64,000 bases of DNA from Protonemura montana (GCA_947568835.1 OX387604.1:18939076-19003075), one strand, 5' to 3'; positions 21,340-34,569 are shown, numbered from the stretch's first letter. Notes: generated from the letters alone by a model not told the origin. Numbers and translations: made by a program.

Positions 21340-24080
21340 ATTCTCCAGTCGTTAATTATCTGGCAATCGCTTGTATACAACCAATTATGATCCTCTTTCG
21401 ACAATTTATTTGGATTAACCCTGTATAACTGTCGACTTTTCAGAAAGACAATACGTCAAGCTAGAAACAACGACCACCTTCGCCACACCGCCATCTTTAT
21501 TTCCAACGCCGCCTTCATTGTGATATTCAAATTTCAAAATAACTTATCCTGTTTTTTTAGATCACTCACACAATTTTAAAATTGTGTTATACTCCTACTC
21601 CCAAAATGTATTCAATATATTTTTTGATGACGCTGGGCCAATGATGTCAATTTTCTTCAATCGTTGGCTTGCAGATCAAAAATAACAATAATGATAATAA
21701 TAATAATAATATTTTATTCGCAGTATACAATGTTACATGTTATGATTCGTCATGTTATGCATTTCATGGCATTGGTTCTATTAAAGAATAGATGGTAGGT
21801 CACAATAGAAGTTTTGAGTAACGATTTGGCTGATTCCCTGTTCACACATAGAGATCAACTCTGGGTAAAGATAATAGCGTTGAGTTAGCGTTGAGTGCCA
21901 AAACGCTGGTAAAAGAAAGGGGAAAGAGTTGGGAAGAAAACGCAACTTACCAATGGAAATGACTGATTGCAGTGACCACATTAGTCCTTTGGATTGTTCT
22001 TGTGATTGTGTAATAGAATAGAATTTTTTAAATTTTATGGTGAGGATTGGAACGTAACGACACCACAAAATAATGGATGAGTGTAGCAGAGCAAAATCTT
22101 CAACTTAGCTTACCCTAGAAAAAAAAAATCATAAATTTGTTTTTCTTTTTCACATTTTTGTTCGTACTGTAGTGGCGATAGCAGCAATCACTTTGGCTCC
22201 GATTTGTACCAAATTCGCAGAGCACAATTGTGTGTTCTCAACTTAAACCCCCTGTGTTTTCCAGACAAATTGGTCAAACAGTTTTGTAACTATTCAAAAT
22301 TTACAAAACAGTTCAGATTTTGTATATATTTTTGGAGCTGTACTACCAAAAGTATTTGATTTTCTTTCCTCATACTTTGCATAAATTTAAAATAAATAAA
22401 AATTAAGTAGTCTCAAAGATTTGGAGTCCATATGTGTTTTCTTTCTCTTTTTATTTACACATTTCTGACTAAATTTTGTAGATTTTGGCTGTTTTGCTTT
22501 GATGTATACAATTGATTTTCTTCTCATTTCATAATTCCAAAATATTGCTATGCTCATCTTAAAATACAACTCAGAGTCCATTTGCAAAGCCGTAGTCAAC
22601 AGGCATCAGGCAACAGCAAAACATTAGCTCTGTTCACCATGTCCATGAAAAAGTGCATCAATGCAGTGTCCAGTTCTGTCAGGTGTTTACTAGTGCTGGT
22701 AAGCTAGTGTGAGTGGGAACTTTTGGAACTGGCAAAGCTACAAAACACACAGGTGTAGAGAACTCTGGAACTTGTATCGGCAAACGAACAGACACCCTGG
22801 ACTATTTTATCCACCCGGCACTTATGAGTGAAAAGTGCAGACACTAAACAGACATATTGTTAATTTCTCATACACACCCACCTTGCAAGGAAACACGAGA
22901 GGATTTTGGATTTTGTTTGGCATCACAATGTTTTGCTCAATTGAGGAACCAATAAAACAGAAATTATTAATTCAATATTTAATTAAAGTCTAACCCACGT
23001 ATAGCTCTGCAATTGTTTACATACAAATAAAAGTTTACATTGAAATAATAACATACATTTTGTCCCATTCACCTCCCCCCTCCCCTCCCACCAGCCAAAA
23101 ACAACAAGTAACTATTAACTCTGAGCCCATGGGCATAAGGTAGCATAATAAAGGTATCAGTACCATATTTAGAGTTACTTGCATACTTAACTCGCAGCTG
23201 AAAATTAGGTATAAAATGGTGAATAAACAAACAGCTCTTGTAGGTACACAAATCAATTACATCCAGTGTATGGAGAGCACAGATTCATCGGTGTTCTGAA
23301 CAAGCTGCGTTTGATTAGATCAACAGAACGTAAATGCACCAATATCTTCCAGCTTGGTTTTACAGAAGATAGAACAATTGACTTTAGTGCATGCACAACG
23401 TAACAAAGTAGTTGAACAGAATTTCACTGACATCAAGGCTAGTTCATCAACATGGTACGAAAAAAGCCAAAATGTTGACAAATTTTCACTGTCCAGAAGA
23501 TGCAGTCGAGAAGAGAAATCAGTCAAGCAAATAACTATTTCATTGAAGCCTACCATTGGAGTAAAATTCTTGTTAATTCCTAAGTCTAGGCTGCAAGCCA
23601 CACCTTTCTGTATGAAATCTGTTTTCTTGAATAACTTATCTTCTTTAACATATGCATTTCTTTGCCAACATGAAAATGAAGAAGTATGACAATCTGTGCA
23701 CTTTATGCAAAGCATAAAATAAAATAATACCACTAATTTTTGTTTTTTAAGATTCAGTTATGCATCAAGAATAAAACCACAGCATTAAAGCAGGCAATTT
23801 ACTAAGCTAGATAAATATCGAATACATCAACTTGTTTAAAAAATGATATGACTCCGTAAACATGTAACTAAGCTGTGGCTCACTTGTAATATTTTTTTTT
23901 CATTACTGATACATTGATAAGATAACATAACCACCATGAGCTTTTATGCAAGCTGCAGAGTTAAACATAACTTTTAATTTGGCAAACTGCTTGAATATAC
24001 TGCAGTTAAGAGACCAGAAGAGAGATGACAGGCAAATTCACAGCATAGTTCGATCGGTGGACTTGGACCGAAGAGTAGGC
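21340..24080. other. Intergenic: EBAG9 5' flank and PPP1R15 3' flank
   Basis: The 200 bp above 21340 are the presumed EBAG9 promoter and 5' UTR; 21700-21715 is a short ATA/ATT run. The part nearest 24080 must include the PPP1R15 3' UTR. Open frames here (for example 21781-22068 and 23320-23733) have no recognisable domain or codon pattern and are read as chance. No RNA gene is seen. Confidence 0.5.
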
Positions 24081-27000
24081 CTACTGCGACTGTAGAGTCA
24101 CCCTGCAGCGAACTTTTTCACGGTGCTCGGGAGTTAGCACGGAAGCGATTATCGGTTCCACTCGAGAGACTCGAAGGCGGAATCTCTCCCGATCCCGAGC
24201 CATTTCTTCCCAAGGACCGCAGCGTGCATTCCGGTATGCAAACTCCCACGTCACCATCGGATGGACGACCGCCACAACGTCGAACTTCACCTGCACAGAA
24301 CAATTCAATATGTTGTTACATCGGACTAAATCTGTTGGAACAGTGACGTAGATGGAGGGACAGACAAGTGAAATCTGATTTAAACTGCAAATGCTTGTAA
24401 TGCAACAGTTATTTTATTATTAGGAACACTAATAACCAATTGAAAAATTGGTGCCCTTTGGTATCATGAAATGGCAAGTAGCTCAACCAAAGTTTAACCC
24501 AAGTAGCGGGTGTTAGAGCAAGACCTGCGAAAGGAGGAGTTCAGGGTTCGAGTCCCTGTTTGGGCATTCATTTTTGAGAGGTTATTAGTGCTCCTAATAA
24601 TAAAAGACCGGCATGTTTTAACATTTTCGTAAGAGTTTTGATGCCACGATAGTACCACCTCATCTTCTAACCATAACTTAAACTTGAGTAATACCTTAGG
24701 TAGGAGCAACTTCAGTGTGCATAGGTAGTTAAGACTTTATCCTTCTCGTTTGTGACCCACCATATCTGCCCTCTGGGCATATTTACCCATCAACTTTAAG
24801 GCAGCCTTTGATCTTGACCAAAGGGGAGACTTTTTAACTAATAAAGCAAAAAAGAGAGAAAACTGGAAACATTTGTGGCCACCAGAAGGTTTCCAGTGTG
24901 AGATGAGACCTGTATTACAAATACGCAGAGCATTTTGTAAAACGCATGTAAAAAATTATTGTCTAGAGAAAGAGTTTTACTGTATTGACAAATTCCATAG
25001 GAAATGTATTTAGATTGTAATTTACTTTTAATTGTACCTACATGACGAAACAGAACATTTTATTTAAATGTATACTGCCAATAAACAATATTATTATTAT
25101 TATAGCCAGTCTGTCTGATGTTGTATGTAGCATTAATTTCTGTGCAATGCTACGTTTACAAGCGTAACTATTATCACCTACGCGTAAAATTCTGTGCTTT
25201 GAGCACCACACTAAGTGTTTCCAGCTTTTCCAGTCAACTACCCTTCTCCAGGATACTCAGTTTCCTTGGCTTACTTTCTTGTACTACATGGACTGTGGAT
25301 CATTGGGGCTCAAATAAAAAGTAGTTTTACTCCTGAAGTGAGCAAAGCTAAAATTGTTTTGACCACGACTGCAAACAAAAAAATTATCTGTAACTTTGTA
25401 CATGTAACTTTGTGTCAACCTAGTTGACACTAACCATAATACCATAATATGGTGTAACCATATTCATTGTACAGGACACCAGTAGATTACTTCGTCAAGT
25501 GGCGTAATTGGGAAAAATGTTCTGTTCGTTCTCCATTTCAGAGTATAATTATGCCTCAAATTTTACTATTTATGCTTGAAAGAGATGAGCGCCATGCCAT
25601 GGGTTGTGTGAAAAGTTTGAAAATTGAACACAGAACTTGAACCTCTGCTAAAAGTTTGAGTTTCGAACCTAAAATTTGAAATCTTGAACTGAACTTTTAT
25701 TTAATATTGGGTTCTTGAATTTTCTATTGTAAGACATTTTCTAGACATCTTCTAGACATCATTTTCTAGACATCAAAATAAGTACAAATAAATTTTTGTA
25801 CTAAATGAATTGCTTAACTAGAACCTCATATAAAAGTTCAAATTTGTGTATGGGATCATGTTTTGTTGTTCTAAATTGGCATCATTTTTTACTGAATGGG
25901 AAAATAGTTAATTTATCTTGTAAGAGCATAATATTACAAAAAAATCATTAATCACAATCTGTTTTTAGCTGCTGCGCGTGTAGTCGAAGTCATCAATCCG
26001 CTGAAAACGTTCCTTAATACATCTTTGTTTAAAAATCTAGACTGATAGTGTTTTTACTGATTTTGATTTGATTTACTGAGTGATTAGACTAATTTACCAA
26101 ATTCTGTCTCATTTTTCCAAATAAGAGAATCTGATGAAACCAAATCAGTCTGTCACGGATTGGAAAATATTTTCTATTATTCATAACACTTATTCTCTTA
26201 TTCTTTTTCTATGTTAGCAACTCACATCTCCCGCTTTTTTGGCTTGCGAGTAGATATTGACCAGTGGCTACTGTGCAGCTGACTTGACTCATGACCCGCG
26301 CCAAAATTATTTGTATATTTGCCAAAATATCCAATAACCGTAAATTCGGTTAAAACAACAGTTGCATTGCAGGCACTCATGCTACCCCATTTACCCACAA
26401 GACTTAGGAACTCCATAGAAAAATAGTACATAAGGAATTCTGCTAGTAAGTAGGGATGTTTAAAATTGAGCTTATCACTGCTGGCAGTAAGCTCTTTTCA
26501 AAAAGACAAGTCCTCTCGAGATAAAGTGTGCAAGGTGGTCATACCTTCTTCGGACACGAGCCAGCTGCAATGTCGAGCCCAGACTCCAAGTCCCACTTGC
26601 GATTGACTTGAGTGAGCCACGGGGACTGAACGCTACACTCCTCCAGTTCACTCCAATCTGAGTCTGACGAATCCGAAGATTCCGACGAATCTGACAAGTC
26701 ATCGTTTTCAAACAAAACGAAGCTATCTTCACTGTCGCACTCTGATGCTCGAAAGACAACCTCTTCCGAAGATGTCGAGTCTTTTCTCTGATCTGAGGGT
26801 GAACACCCAAGTCTGGCCAGGTTCCTCATGACACTGCTCTCACGAATAGAATTCAATGCTTCGGTACACTTCTCTTCAAGGTTTGCCGCTGGATTAGAAT
26901 TGGTGTTCTGACCGGGATTGATTTTTTCCAGAATGCAAATGGGCAACTGTTTAATAAGGCACCCTAGTGACCTTGGGGGTGTGTATTCACGAATCTCGGC

Positions 27001-28056
27001 GCTGATCCTGTGTCGCATCTCCTGCTTGGGATTTGACTTCTGGGTGTGTGGCTGCCTGCAACGCCAATTGTTGCAGCCGCCCGATTCCAATTCGGTCTCT
27101 GCACACTTCACAGACTGTTGCTCACTAGAGTTCTTGCTGAAGTTTGGATGTTTCTCGTGTATGATTCGGTTCTTTGCTTCTTCGCCTCGTTTATTGGACT
27201 GGAAACTCTTCTTAGTACAACTATTTCCACCTCTACCCCCCAATTTAAAATTTCTGAAAAGTTGCCCAGAATTTTTGGCCAATTCCTTGTGAGAGAACTC
27301 ACTGGACTTGTGCTTGTATGAATCTTCGTGCTTTTTGAACGTAAATTCTTTATCACGTCGAATGTCTTTCATCGATTCTCGTTCCCTCCAGTTGCCTTGA
27401 ATACTTCTAGGCCTTCCTTTATCTCGAATGTTCTGTTGAAATCTTCTGATAGGGCTCTGTTTTGCTCGCATGCAGTACCCCTTGGCTCCAGGCATCTTCG
27501 CTACCTCAGCGTATGATCGCACTTCAGGAGCTTTTCTATGGTCTGCAGATGTACTTTCAGTGCCACTGAGTTGGAGTTCAGATGTTGAAGGATCTTCAAC
27601 AAGATTGATGCTATCTGTTTTTGGTTTTTGACTAGATGAAAAATGAGGACTAGCTGCAGGAGCGATGAAGCACCGATCAACAAACAAATACGGTTGACAT
27701 TTCAATAGATCTGGTATTTGAGCCAGATGACCAATTAGCACATCATACAGCTGGTTTCCGTTGCTGATGTATGAGCGGGTCTGACTTTTAGACCCAACAA
27801 ATCCACCAATGGTAACTGATGGCTGATGGCATTTCAGTGCAGCCGTTTTGAGAACCGTTTTAGCTTCGGTAAAATCTTGTGGTGCAGCCGCAGTTAGTTT
27901 GGTGCCATTGAGGGGAACCATTGTAAAGTCCATGCAAGGACTGGTAGCGGTCGACATCATCCTGAAAGGATTTTGGAACTTATTGTCGGCCGGTCGACAA
28001 AAGTTAAAGTTTCTTAGGTCCATTGTCGAACAAATATTACGCAGCCTAAATCTCAT
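24081..28056 (-). CDS. PPP1R15: PPP1R15 (GADD34/CReP-like) regulatory subunit of eIF2alpha phosphatase
   Basis: Two exons, 28056-26545 and 24290-24081, join in phase 0 (GAAG|gtatg ... gtgcag|GTG), giving about 573 aa. The join creates KKVKFDVVAVV, an RVxF-type PP1 docking site that spans the splice junction. The second exon supplies the family signature GPWEEMARDRERF followed by SVLTPEHREKVRCRV, which in GADD34 and CReP contacts PP1, G-actin and eIF2alpha. Before it lies a very acidic Ser/Asp stretch (DDLSDSSESSDSSDSDWSEL), also typical. The rest of exon 1 is low-complexity and basic. By family knowledge the complex dephosphorylates eIF2alpha and restarts translation after stress. The ATG at 28056 has a poor context; the in-frame ATG at 28023 (acaATGg) is a better start and would give 562 aa. 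Confidence 0.93.
24412..24605. mobile_element. Short inverted-repeat element enclosing a tRNA-like sequence
   Basis: Termini of 26 bp at 24412-24437 and 24580-24605 are inverted copies with one mismatch (core aggaacactaataacc). Similarity continues weakly inward (gaaaaattggtgccc against aaaaatgaatgccc). Between them, 24497-24566, lies a tRNA-like sequence with a perfect T-arm (cagggttcgagtccctg), an acceptor stem with one mismatch and an A-box-like tagcgggtgttagagc, but no good anticodon stem. No target duplication was recognised. It lies in the PPP1R15 intron. Confidence 0.6.
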
Positions 28057-28371
28057 CAAAACCTGGCCATGTAAGATCTGAGCCTTGGAAGAAAAACATA
28101 TTTAAAAACTTGAGACCTGTTATTATTTAAGAATGTCACGGTGCTGCGGAAAACCTTTACATTCAGAGTCCTTGTAATGGAAAACACTGAAATTGTCTCT
28201 GTCACGAACACAGTGAAGGTTCTTCTTTCGAAATCTTCCAAGTGACGTTTTGACAGCTGTTTTCTTCCAAATGCGTGAATTTTCGCCAAACTTGATCTGA
28301 TGTCGGTTCACTTTCACACACCCAATGTTAATAAGTTGATTTTTGTCTTCGACTGCAGATTTAATCTCCAT
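28054..28371 (-). promoter_or_regulatory. Upstream ORFs in the PPP1R15 leader
   Basis: If the leader is unspliced, it has an 82-codon ORF from 28371 (ATG in good context, aaaATGg, ending at 28123) and an overlapping 77-codon ORF from 28289 in another frame. The second ends in TGA whose A is the first base of the PPP1R15 ATG at 28056 (TGATG). Vertebrate GADD34 and CReP mRNAs are controlled by upstream ORFs. A possible small intron (gaat|gtaaag to cttccaag) would remove part of this region but does not join any ORF in frame to the main one. Confidence 0.4.
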
Positions 28372-30700
28372 TTTCGTAAAGTTTCAGAGTAGGGTTCTAT
28401 ACAAAAACAATCTTATTCAGCCATTTTGATTTCATTGTTAGCAAGGAGCTGAGCGATAGCGTGCGATAGCTTGCAAGAAAATATGACGTCACGCCAGGAT
28501 TGCAGCCCTGAGTATAAGTCCCTAGATTTCTTTAAAATGTCACTGTGGAAATAGCAGTGGCAAAATAGTTGAACTCGGTGTTTTATCACTTAATGCGACG
28601 CTAAATGCCAATTCTAATGTCATTCTTAAATAGTGGAATGTCCGGTAGGCCTGGGTTGTAAAGCAGGAGCCATTATAACCGGGAAGCTGCGAACCAAGTA
28701 TGAACTTATGGATGAGACTGAGTGGATGGATGAACTCGCCTAACTCGCCTCAATAGGAAAATGTGCTTGAGTTCGTCAATTTTTTTTAAATTTAACAATA
28801 CATATAAAGAGCCTGGTTTTTTCCAGTCTTTCCAGCGTAGTTTTTATTTGAGGATCCTTCTAGTGTTGAAATGTAGGGATATTTTTGCAGTTGGCAGCGC
28901 TAGCTTGAGTGCGCTCACTTCGAAAATAACGCGGAAATGAGTCGAGTATTGGCGCCTGACGTCACGATTCTAGAAAAGTGACGCATGGCCAGATGTTTCA
29001 CAACAATTTCGTAAGATTAGCGCAAGTTTCTTGACCAAAATACTGTCACTGGATGGGCTAAAAATGTACAGACGCCATTGAGCTGTTCTAACAAGAAAAT
29101 ACGGAAAATAAGCACCTGAATTCAACGCGGATTCAACATTGCATCATCTTTTCCGTACTTATTGGTTAGTGGTCTCGCTATCTACAGGGAAATAAATGCA
29201 CTAAGCCACGATGGTCGCACGTGGGTGGCTGGGAGATTCAAAATGTGTCACAGCGACAGATGTTAGTCAGAATTCTCACTCTATTTACAAGAATCGGTGA
29301 GTCGATGACGATGACAGCCTTCCTTTTAACTTGTGAGTCGAAAACGAAAACTTAGTAAAAAGGTGCTTGTTGTAAATTAGGTGTTGATAAAAGATATTTC
29401 TGCCAGCTAATTTTTATTAATCTTGTACAAATGTCGGACGTGAGTACGTTGGATTCCGCCACACTCTGATTCGCGTTGAAAAAGTGAGGAATTGGAAAAA
29501 GATTTTCTTTACCTCCAGAGCCAGGCACATGGGTTGGATTAGATTTTTTATTGCTCAGTGGAGCCAGTGGTGGGTTCTTTTAGTTATGTTTGTCGAATAC
29601 TGGAAGCAGTGATTACTGGAAGCAATGATTACTGGAAGAAGTTATTATTGGATGCGGTTTTTGTAATGACGCTAGCGGCCCCCAACTGCAACCGGTTTCA
29701 AAATTGTTTAATTTGCAAGTTTTTTTTTCTCCATAAAATTGCAGCACTTTCGGAATATTTATGTAATTAAAACTAGCTTGGAATGCATATTTTCAACACA
29801 GGCTTTAATTAATTTGCATCTTCTAGCGATACTATGAATCGCTTTCCATGCAAAGAGCGACCTTCATTATGCGAAGGTAATAGGTAAAAAGCTCCTGAAA
29901 CGAAGCAAGCAGTCGAAATTAATTGAGTAAAATCAGAACTAACAACTTTCCATACGGTTTATGGTCTATGAAAGAATTTTTAATTTTGACTAAACGACGT
30001 ACTGTAATGTTGTTTCAGTGGAACTCTATCTGGTAGACTATGGATTTGAAAAAGGCTCCATAAGTAAACATTATGTAACACACTGTACTTTTGTTCATAT
30101 TGTACTTATACTTAGGAGGTACTTGGTAGCATATACAGAAAGAATCTGATATGTACCAATTTACAAAAATCTATTTAGATTCTGACTGACAAAAGCAAAC
30201 GTAAAGAAGCCAAGGAATTAAGTAAACATACATGCTAGTTGAATTGGTCTCCACTTGTGATTAGAGTGATTTCATTTCATCCACTATATCTTAGCTAAAT
30301 CAGACGCGACCTGCAGAACATGGGCCATTCAGATTAATCACTGGAAAAGATTCTCACTCTTTTTACTTCAAGTTATTTGTGGGCTGACATTTTTGCGATT
30401 GACATGTAGGGAAAAGAGTCCAAAATAACAGTGCAAAAAACAGGGGCCCTACATAGAGTGGTCATTTGGCGGTACTAACATGAAGCTAGATGATACGACC
30501 GGTGGTATTATATAACCGCGACCTAGAGTGGCACTTTTCAACAATGCCAGAGTTTATTGATTCCAGCACCACTAGCAACCAGTACTACGGGGGTGCTAGG
30601 ACTGTAGCACTTTCCAAAAGGGATACTGAGATTCAGTTAATTATCACAGTGCAGTGAGGACAAAGCAACCAATCGTATGAAGCATTACTGAAACCAGAGT
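28372..30700. other. Intergenic: PPP1R15 5' flank, no gene recognised
   Basis: The first 150 bp are the likely PPP1R15 promoter. At 29600-29640 there are three short copies of actggaagcagtgatt. I see no exon with a supportable product. Confidence 0.45.
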
Positions 30701-30719
30701 CGTTGAAATTGGTGCTAAT

Positions 30720-31080
30720 TAATACTGCCGGTCTAGCTCGGGGTTACTGCTTGGTGCTATGGTGATGTTAGTTAGCATATTGCAACGGACAGTAATACCA
30801 GGGTAACGAACCACCGCTCTAGCTCGGTGTTACTGATTGGTGCTATGGTGGTGTTAGTTAGCACGGTGCTACTGGCAGTAATACCAGGGTTACGAATCAC
30901 CGCTCTAGCTCGGGTTTACTGCTTGGTGCTATGGTGATGCTAGTTAGCATGTTGCTACTGACAGTAATACCAGGGTTACGAATCACCGCTCTAGGCCGGG
31001 GTGACTGCTTGGTGCTATGGTGGTGTTAGTTAGCAAGGTGCTACTGACAATAATAGCAGGGTTATGAAATTACCGCGTTA
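30720..31080. repeat. 86-bp tandem repeat, about four copies
   Basis: Landmark ctagctcg (ctaggccg in the last copy) recurs at 30733, 30819, 30905 and 30991, exactly 86 bp apart. Each copy carries ttggtgctatggtg, gttagttagca and agtaataccagggt. Copies differ by several percent. The unit is not a multiple of three and has no lasting reading frame. Confidence 0.9.
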
Positions 31081-31611
31081 GGTAAAGCCCCTGGGAGTGT
31101 ATGTCCTTGAAAGAAACATCTCATGATTTTGGGCTGAGGACGATGCTTCCCAAATCTGAAATCATACGCGCAACATGTGCCATTAGCAAAACATAATACC
31201 TCTTATTTTCGTCATTTATACAGACTTTTAGCCAATTAAAACGGACGTATCATGCCTGCCCTAAAAGAGGTAGAGATTAGAGGTAAAAGAGTTATTCAGA
31301 TGGGCGTGAAATTAAGAAATATTCTATTTGCAGTCCTAAGCAAGCCAACGAAAGCCGACTTCAAACCGTTTTATAATCACTAATAGGAAAACTGAGTAAT
31401 CGCTTGCAGCATTTCACATTTTATCTTTCAGAATCCCTAATGAACGATTTATTTTTATATCAAGGTAAACACATAACCAATTACCGATTGTGGTAAGCTC
31501 TCAGTGACAGCCAATAATTTGATCCCAGTGCAATGCTAGTATTGAGGATGTGCGCTGTGCTAGCACGATGTCACGGTGTAGCGAGCAAAGAATGCGGCAT
31601 GAGCTCAAGTA

Positions 31612-31652
31612 AGTCAGTCAGTCAGTCAGTCAGTCAGTCAGTCAGTGAGTGA
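31612..31652. repeat. Tetranucleotide microsatellite (GTCA)n
   Basis: About nine copies of gtca/cagt followed by degenerate gtgagtgagctagtgagtg. Confidence 0.9.
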
Positions 31653-31875
31653 GCTAGTGAGTGCGCCAGTCAGCCCCAAGGTAGCGACGGTGGAAGGCTG
31701 CTCATCCTCTTCGCTGTGTGCCATTACTTGGACCTCACTCCCTCGCCCGCACTGCACCACACCGGAACACACTGCTCGCACACCACATATCACTCGTGAA
31801 ACCATCCGGTAACCAAGTCACTCTTCGACCGCGAGTGCATTTTATTCGGGATATTGATAGCCGAGGAACGTTTCG

Positions 31876-31897
31876 ATGAAGACTACTTCTAAATATG
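31876..31897 (+). CDS. Candidate alternative first coding exon of the downstream scavenger receptor
   Basis: An ATG at 31876 starts seven codons (MKTTSKY) and one base ending at a strong donor, TATG|gtgagt. The leader 31560-31870 is GC-richer than its surroundings. Its phase 1 end fits the phase 1 acceptor at 47421, which would give MKTTSKYGVVIVIS. The phase match could be chance, and the intron would be 15.5 kb across the satellite array. Confidence 0.25.
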
Positions 31898-34560
31898 GTG
31901 AGTTGTCGTTGTTGATTTTGTTATTTTTGTTACGTGTGTCCACGAATTTACAATGTTTACCTACACACTCCGTAATGTGTAAGATTGATTGCATTGTCGT
32001 ACGATTTTGCAACGAGTATTTTGTGCTGTAGTCGTGATTTAGGCCTGGTAAGTGTTCATAATCTGTTTGTTTCCAGTCAATGTTGTGTGCACACACAGGT
32101 GTTTAGCTCGTACTTGCGACGGTACGGCACAACCTGGTGTTGATTTTCCTCGGGTTTGAGTCCGGCCGAAGGCGGGCGGGTGGGAGGGAGGCAGCAAGGC
32201 TTAGAATGACCGACAACACAGATAACAGTAACTCGCGCAAGATCAGGTACCGAGCGGTCAACTTCTTAGCATTGCGAACAGATACAACACTGCAGATTTC
32301 GCACCTTTTTGCGATTAAAAACTAACGCAATCCATTCACACGTCCCACAAGAGTTGGTTGTATTTCAGAATTCTAGCCAGATTTCAAAACATTTCAAATG
32401 TCTAAGGTGTAATTCAAAATTAAGGCACCCGCATAAATAAGAAATAGATGCAATTTTGTTTTTATTAATGTAATATTATACGGACCGTCATAATAGTTTG
32501 TGATTAAATCTCTGTGGTGTCGCATTGCGAAAATGAGTATTTTTTCGCACGCGAGTGACGAGCCCGGCGGCCGTCTTCTTCCTGGTTCTCATGTAACAAT
32601 AGTGTATGCCGTCGGAGAAAGTAATGGTGCGGGGACTGCGGACGCTGGTCAACTCACGCCACCAAATCTCTGCTCCGGTGGATTCTGCTTCCGCTCACCG
32701 GGACGGGGAGGTCGTCGCAGGACCATCCTCCGCAACCCGTAGGAAGATACGAGCTAGTTTCCTTAAAACGCTCGTGTGCGTACAGAAAACCTCCTTGATT
32801 CCTAATGGATTTCCGTAACTCAGGAGCATCTGCGGAAAGGCAAATGTCAACGCTTAATCCAGCGGCTTTTGAGATGAAAAAGCACTGCGAAAAAGTCAGC
32901 GTTTTATGGATTCGCAGAACTCGTGTCTTCAGCAATCTTTGACTGAAAAATTCAAGAAGATTCTTTATCGGGGATTTCCTCGGGAGTTGTTCGGATAGGC
33001 TCTAAAACAGGTCGGAAAGATCGCTCGCTTCGGTGTGTTTGGATGACAGCCAACAGAAGGGTCGAAGCTGTGTCTTGTGCTCTAATCCTGGTGGTTCATG
33101 GACGACGCATCAGGTCGTGGCTGGCTTGCAGAGGCGAGTTGTCAGTGATAAACATGCACTGAAGATGTCTTACTGAATGCCAGCGAGGCGAAAACCACAT
33201 TCAGTTACCAATGGTTTGGCACGATTCGCACGTTTCCTCTAACTATATAAGCAAACAATCGACGTCCTTTACCAAACACCGCGTGCTTTCGGGTCGCAAA
33301 TAAAAGTTACAACAGAACAGACAAATGAAATCAGCCGATTGAGAGACTTGTCAATTTCACTGTCGCTTTGCGTACACATTTGAATCTCTGTATTGTGCAT
33401 TTGTCAGAAGTTGTAGTCCCACATCTTCCTATTCCTGTGACGTACTTCCTCAGGGCACGCTCCTAGATGCACTTACATGGAAATGCAAACGCTATTGTGG
33501 CGGTTATTTCCATACCAGTGATATGTCGTGGGATTTTATATCGAACGCTGCGACTCGACAGCTAACGTGTCTCTCAGAAAATACACCGAAAACAAAGTGC
33601 AATTCGAGTTCTTAAAGTTGATGGCAGGTAGAGACCATGAACGGTTCAAAGAAACCTCCCTTCCGTACACTTCATGACCATGCTACATGTATGATACATA
33701 ATGTTTTTCAATTATAATTATTTTCAGTCATTAGCAACATCAACATCTAATTACCTTGATGAGATGAACAAACATTTCATTAAGCTGTCCAATAATAAAT
33801 AAGTTACACAATATTTAACAAATCTGTTTATTCCCGTCATGAAAAGACTCCGGCAAAACCGCCATCGAATCTCCAAATGGCAACTCATTCGAAATGGCTA
33901 ACTATGTACCGACCGGAGCCCGCACAAGGTACACAGCGTACAGAATAATTTATTCTTCATATTTTTTGCTGTTGTACAGAACAAGTATTCGCAAGCATAA
34001 AAACTGCCATTATCTCTCTCGATACCAAGGTTGACCAACACGCAAGAAATTATCAGTTGAAAAAGAACGAAAAAAATATTTTATAATTAAATATAATTAA
34101 AAACAATAAATATATGTGTAATGAGATGATGACGCGACAGATTTGCCATCGTTTTTGCAGACAGTTGAAGGCCAGTGCTCGGAAACAGTACTAACGTCAC
34201 TCATCTTCAATCTGTTTCGTCACTTCAACCCCTGGCTTATTCCACGACCCAATCAAGCAAGTGCTGGAAGGTACTAGCATGCATTGAGTTCTCCCAACCA
34301 ACCATACCATGCGTTTACAACAAAGTAACTCGTCAAAGCAATAGTTGCCAACCGTGCATTATACTTATTTCGACATCTAATGTCACAAGAAACAATCGAA
34401 AGGTTTATTATTATTTTCAGAATACCACTTGAAAGATATTGGTGCCAAATAGACGATTGCTACTAGTGGCCACGATCCACTAGTTAATAAACAAACGCAT
34501 TCGACATATAGAATTCGGAGGTCGTTGGCAAGTCCGTGCACCAAAGATTGCGTACTCCTG
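31898..34560. other. Intergenic, with CpG-rich patches near 32130-32260 and 32540-32760
   Basis: An ATG at 32206 opens 13 codons and two bases to a donor-like AG|gtacc at 32247, a possible first exon of something; its phase 2 end does not fit the receptor exon at 47421. The 32500-32820 patch has open frames on both strands but no family resemblance. The rest is plain sequence. Confidence 0.35.
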
Positions 34561-34569
34561 GCACATGCA

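Noticed and set aside
24497..24566. Functional tRNA gene
   Set aside because: T-arm and acceptor stem look right but no five-base anticodon stem can be formed and the D-arm is irregular; more likely a tRNA-derived repeat.
26918..27321. Plus-strand open frames of 91-124 codons
   Set aside because: They are antisense shadows of the PPP1R15 first exon.
32500..32935. Open frames on both strands in a GC-rich patch
   Set aside because: No family resemblance, no consistent splice signals, and overlapping frames on both strands point to base composition only.
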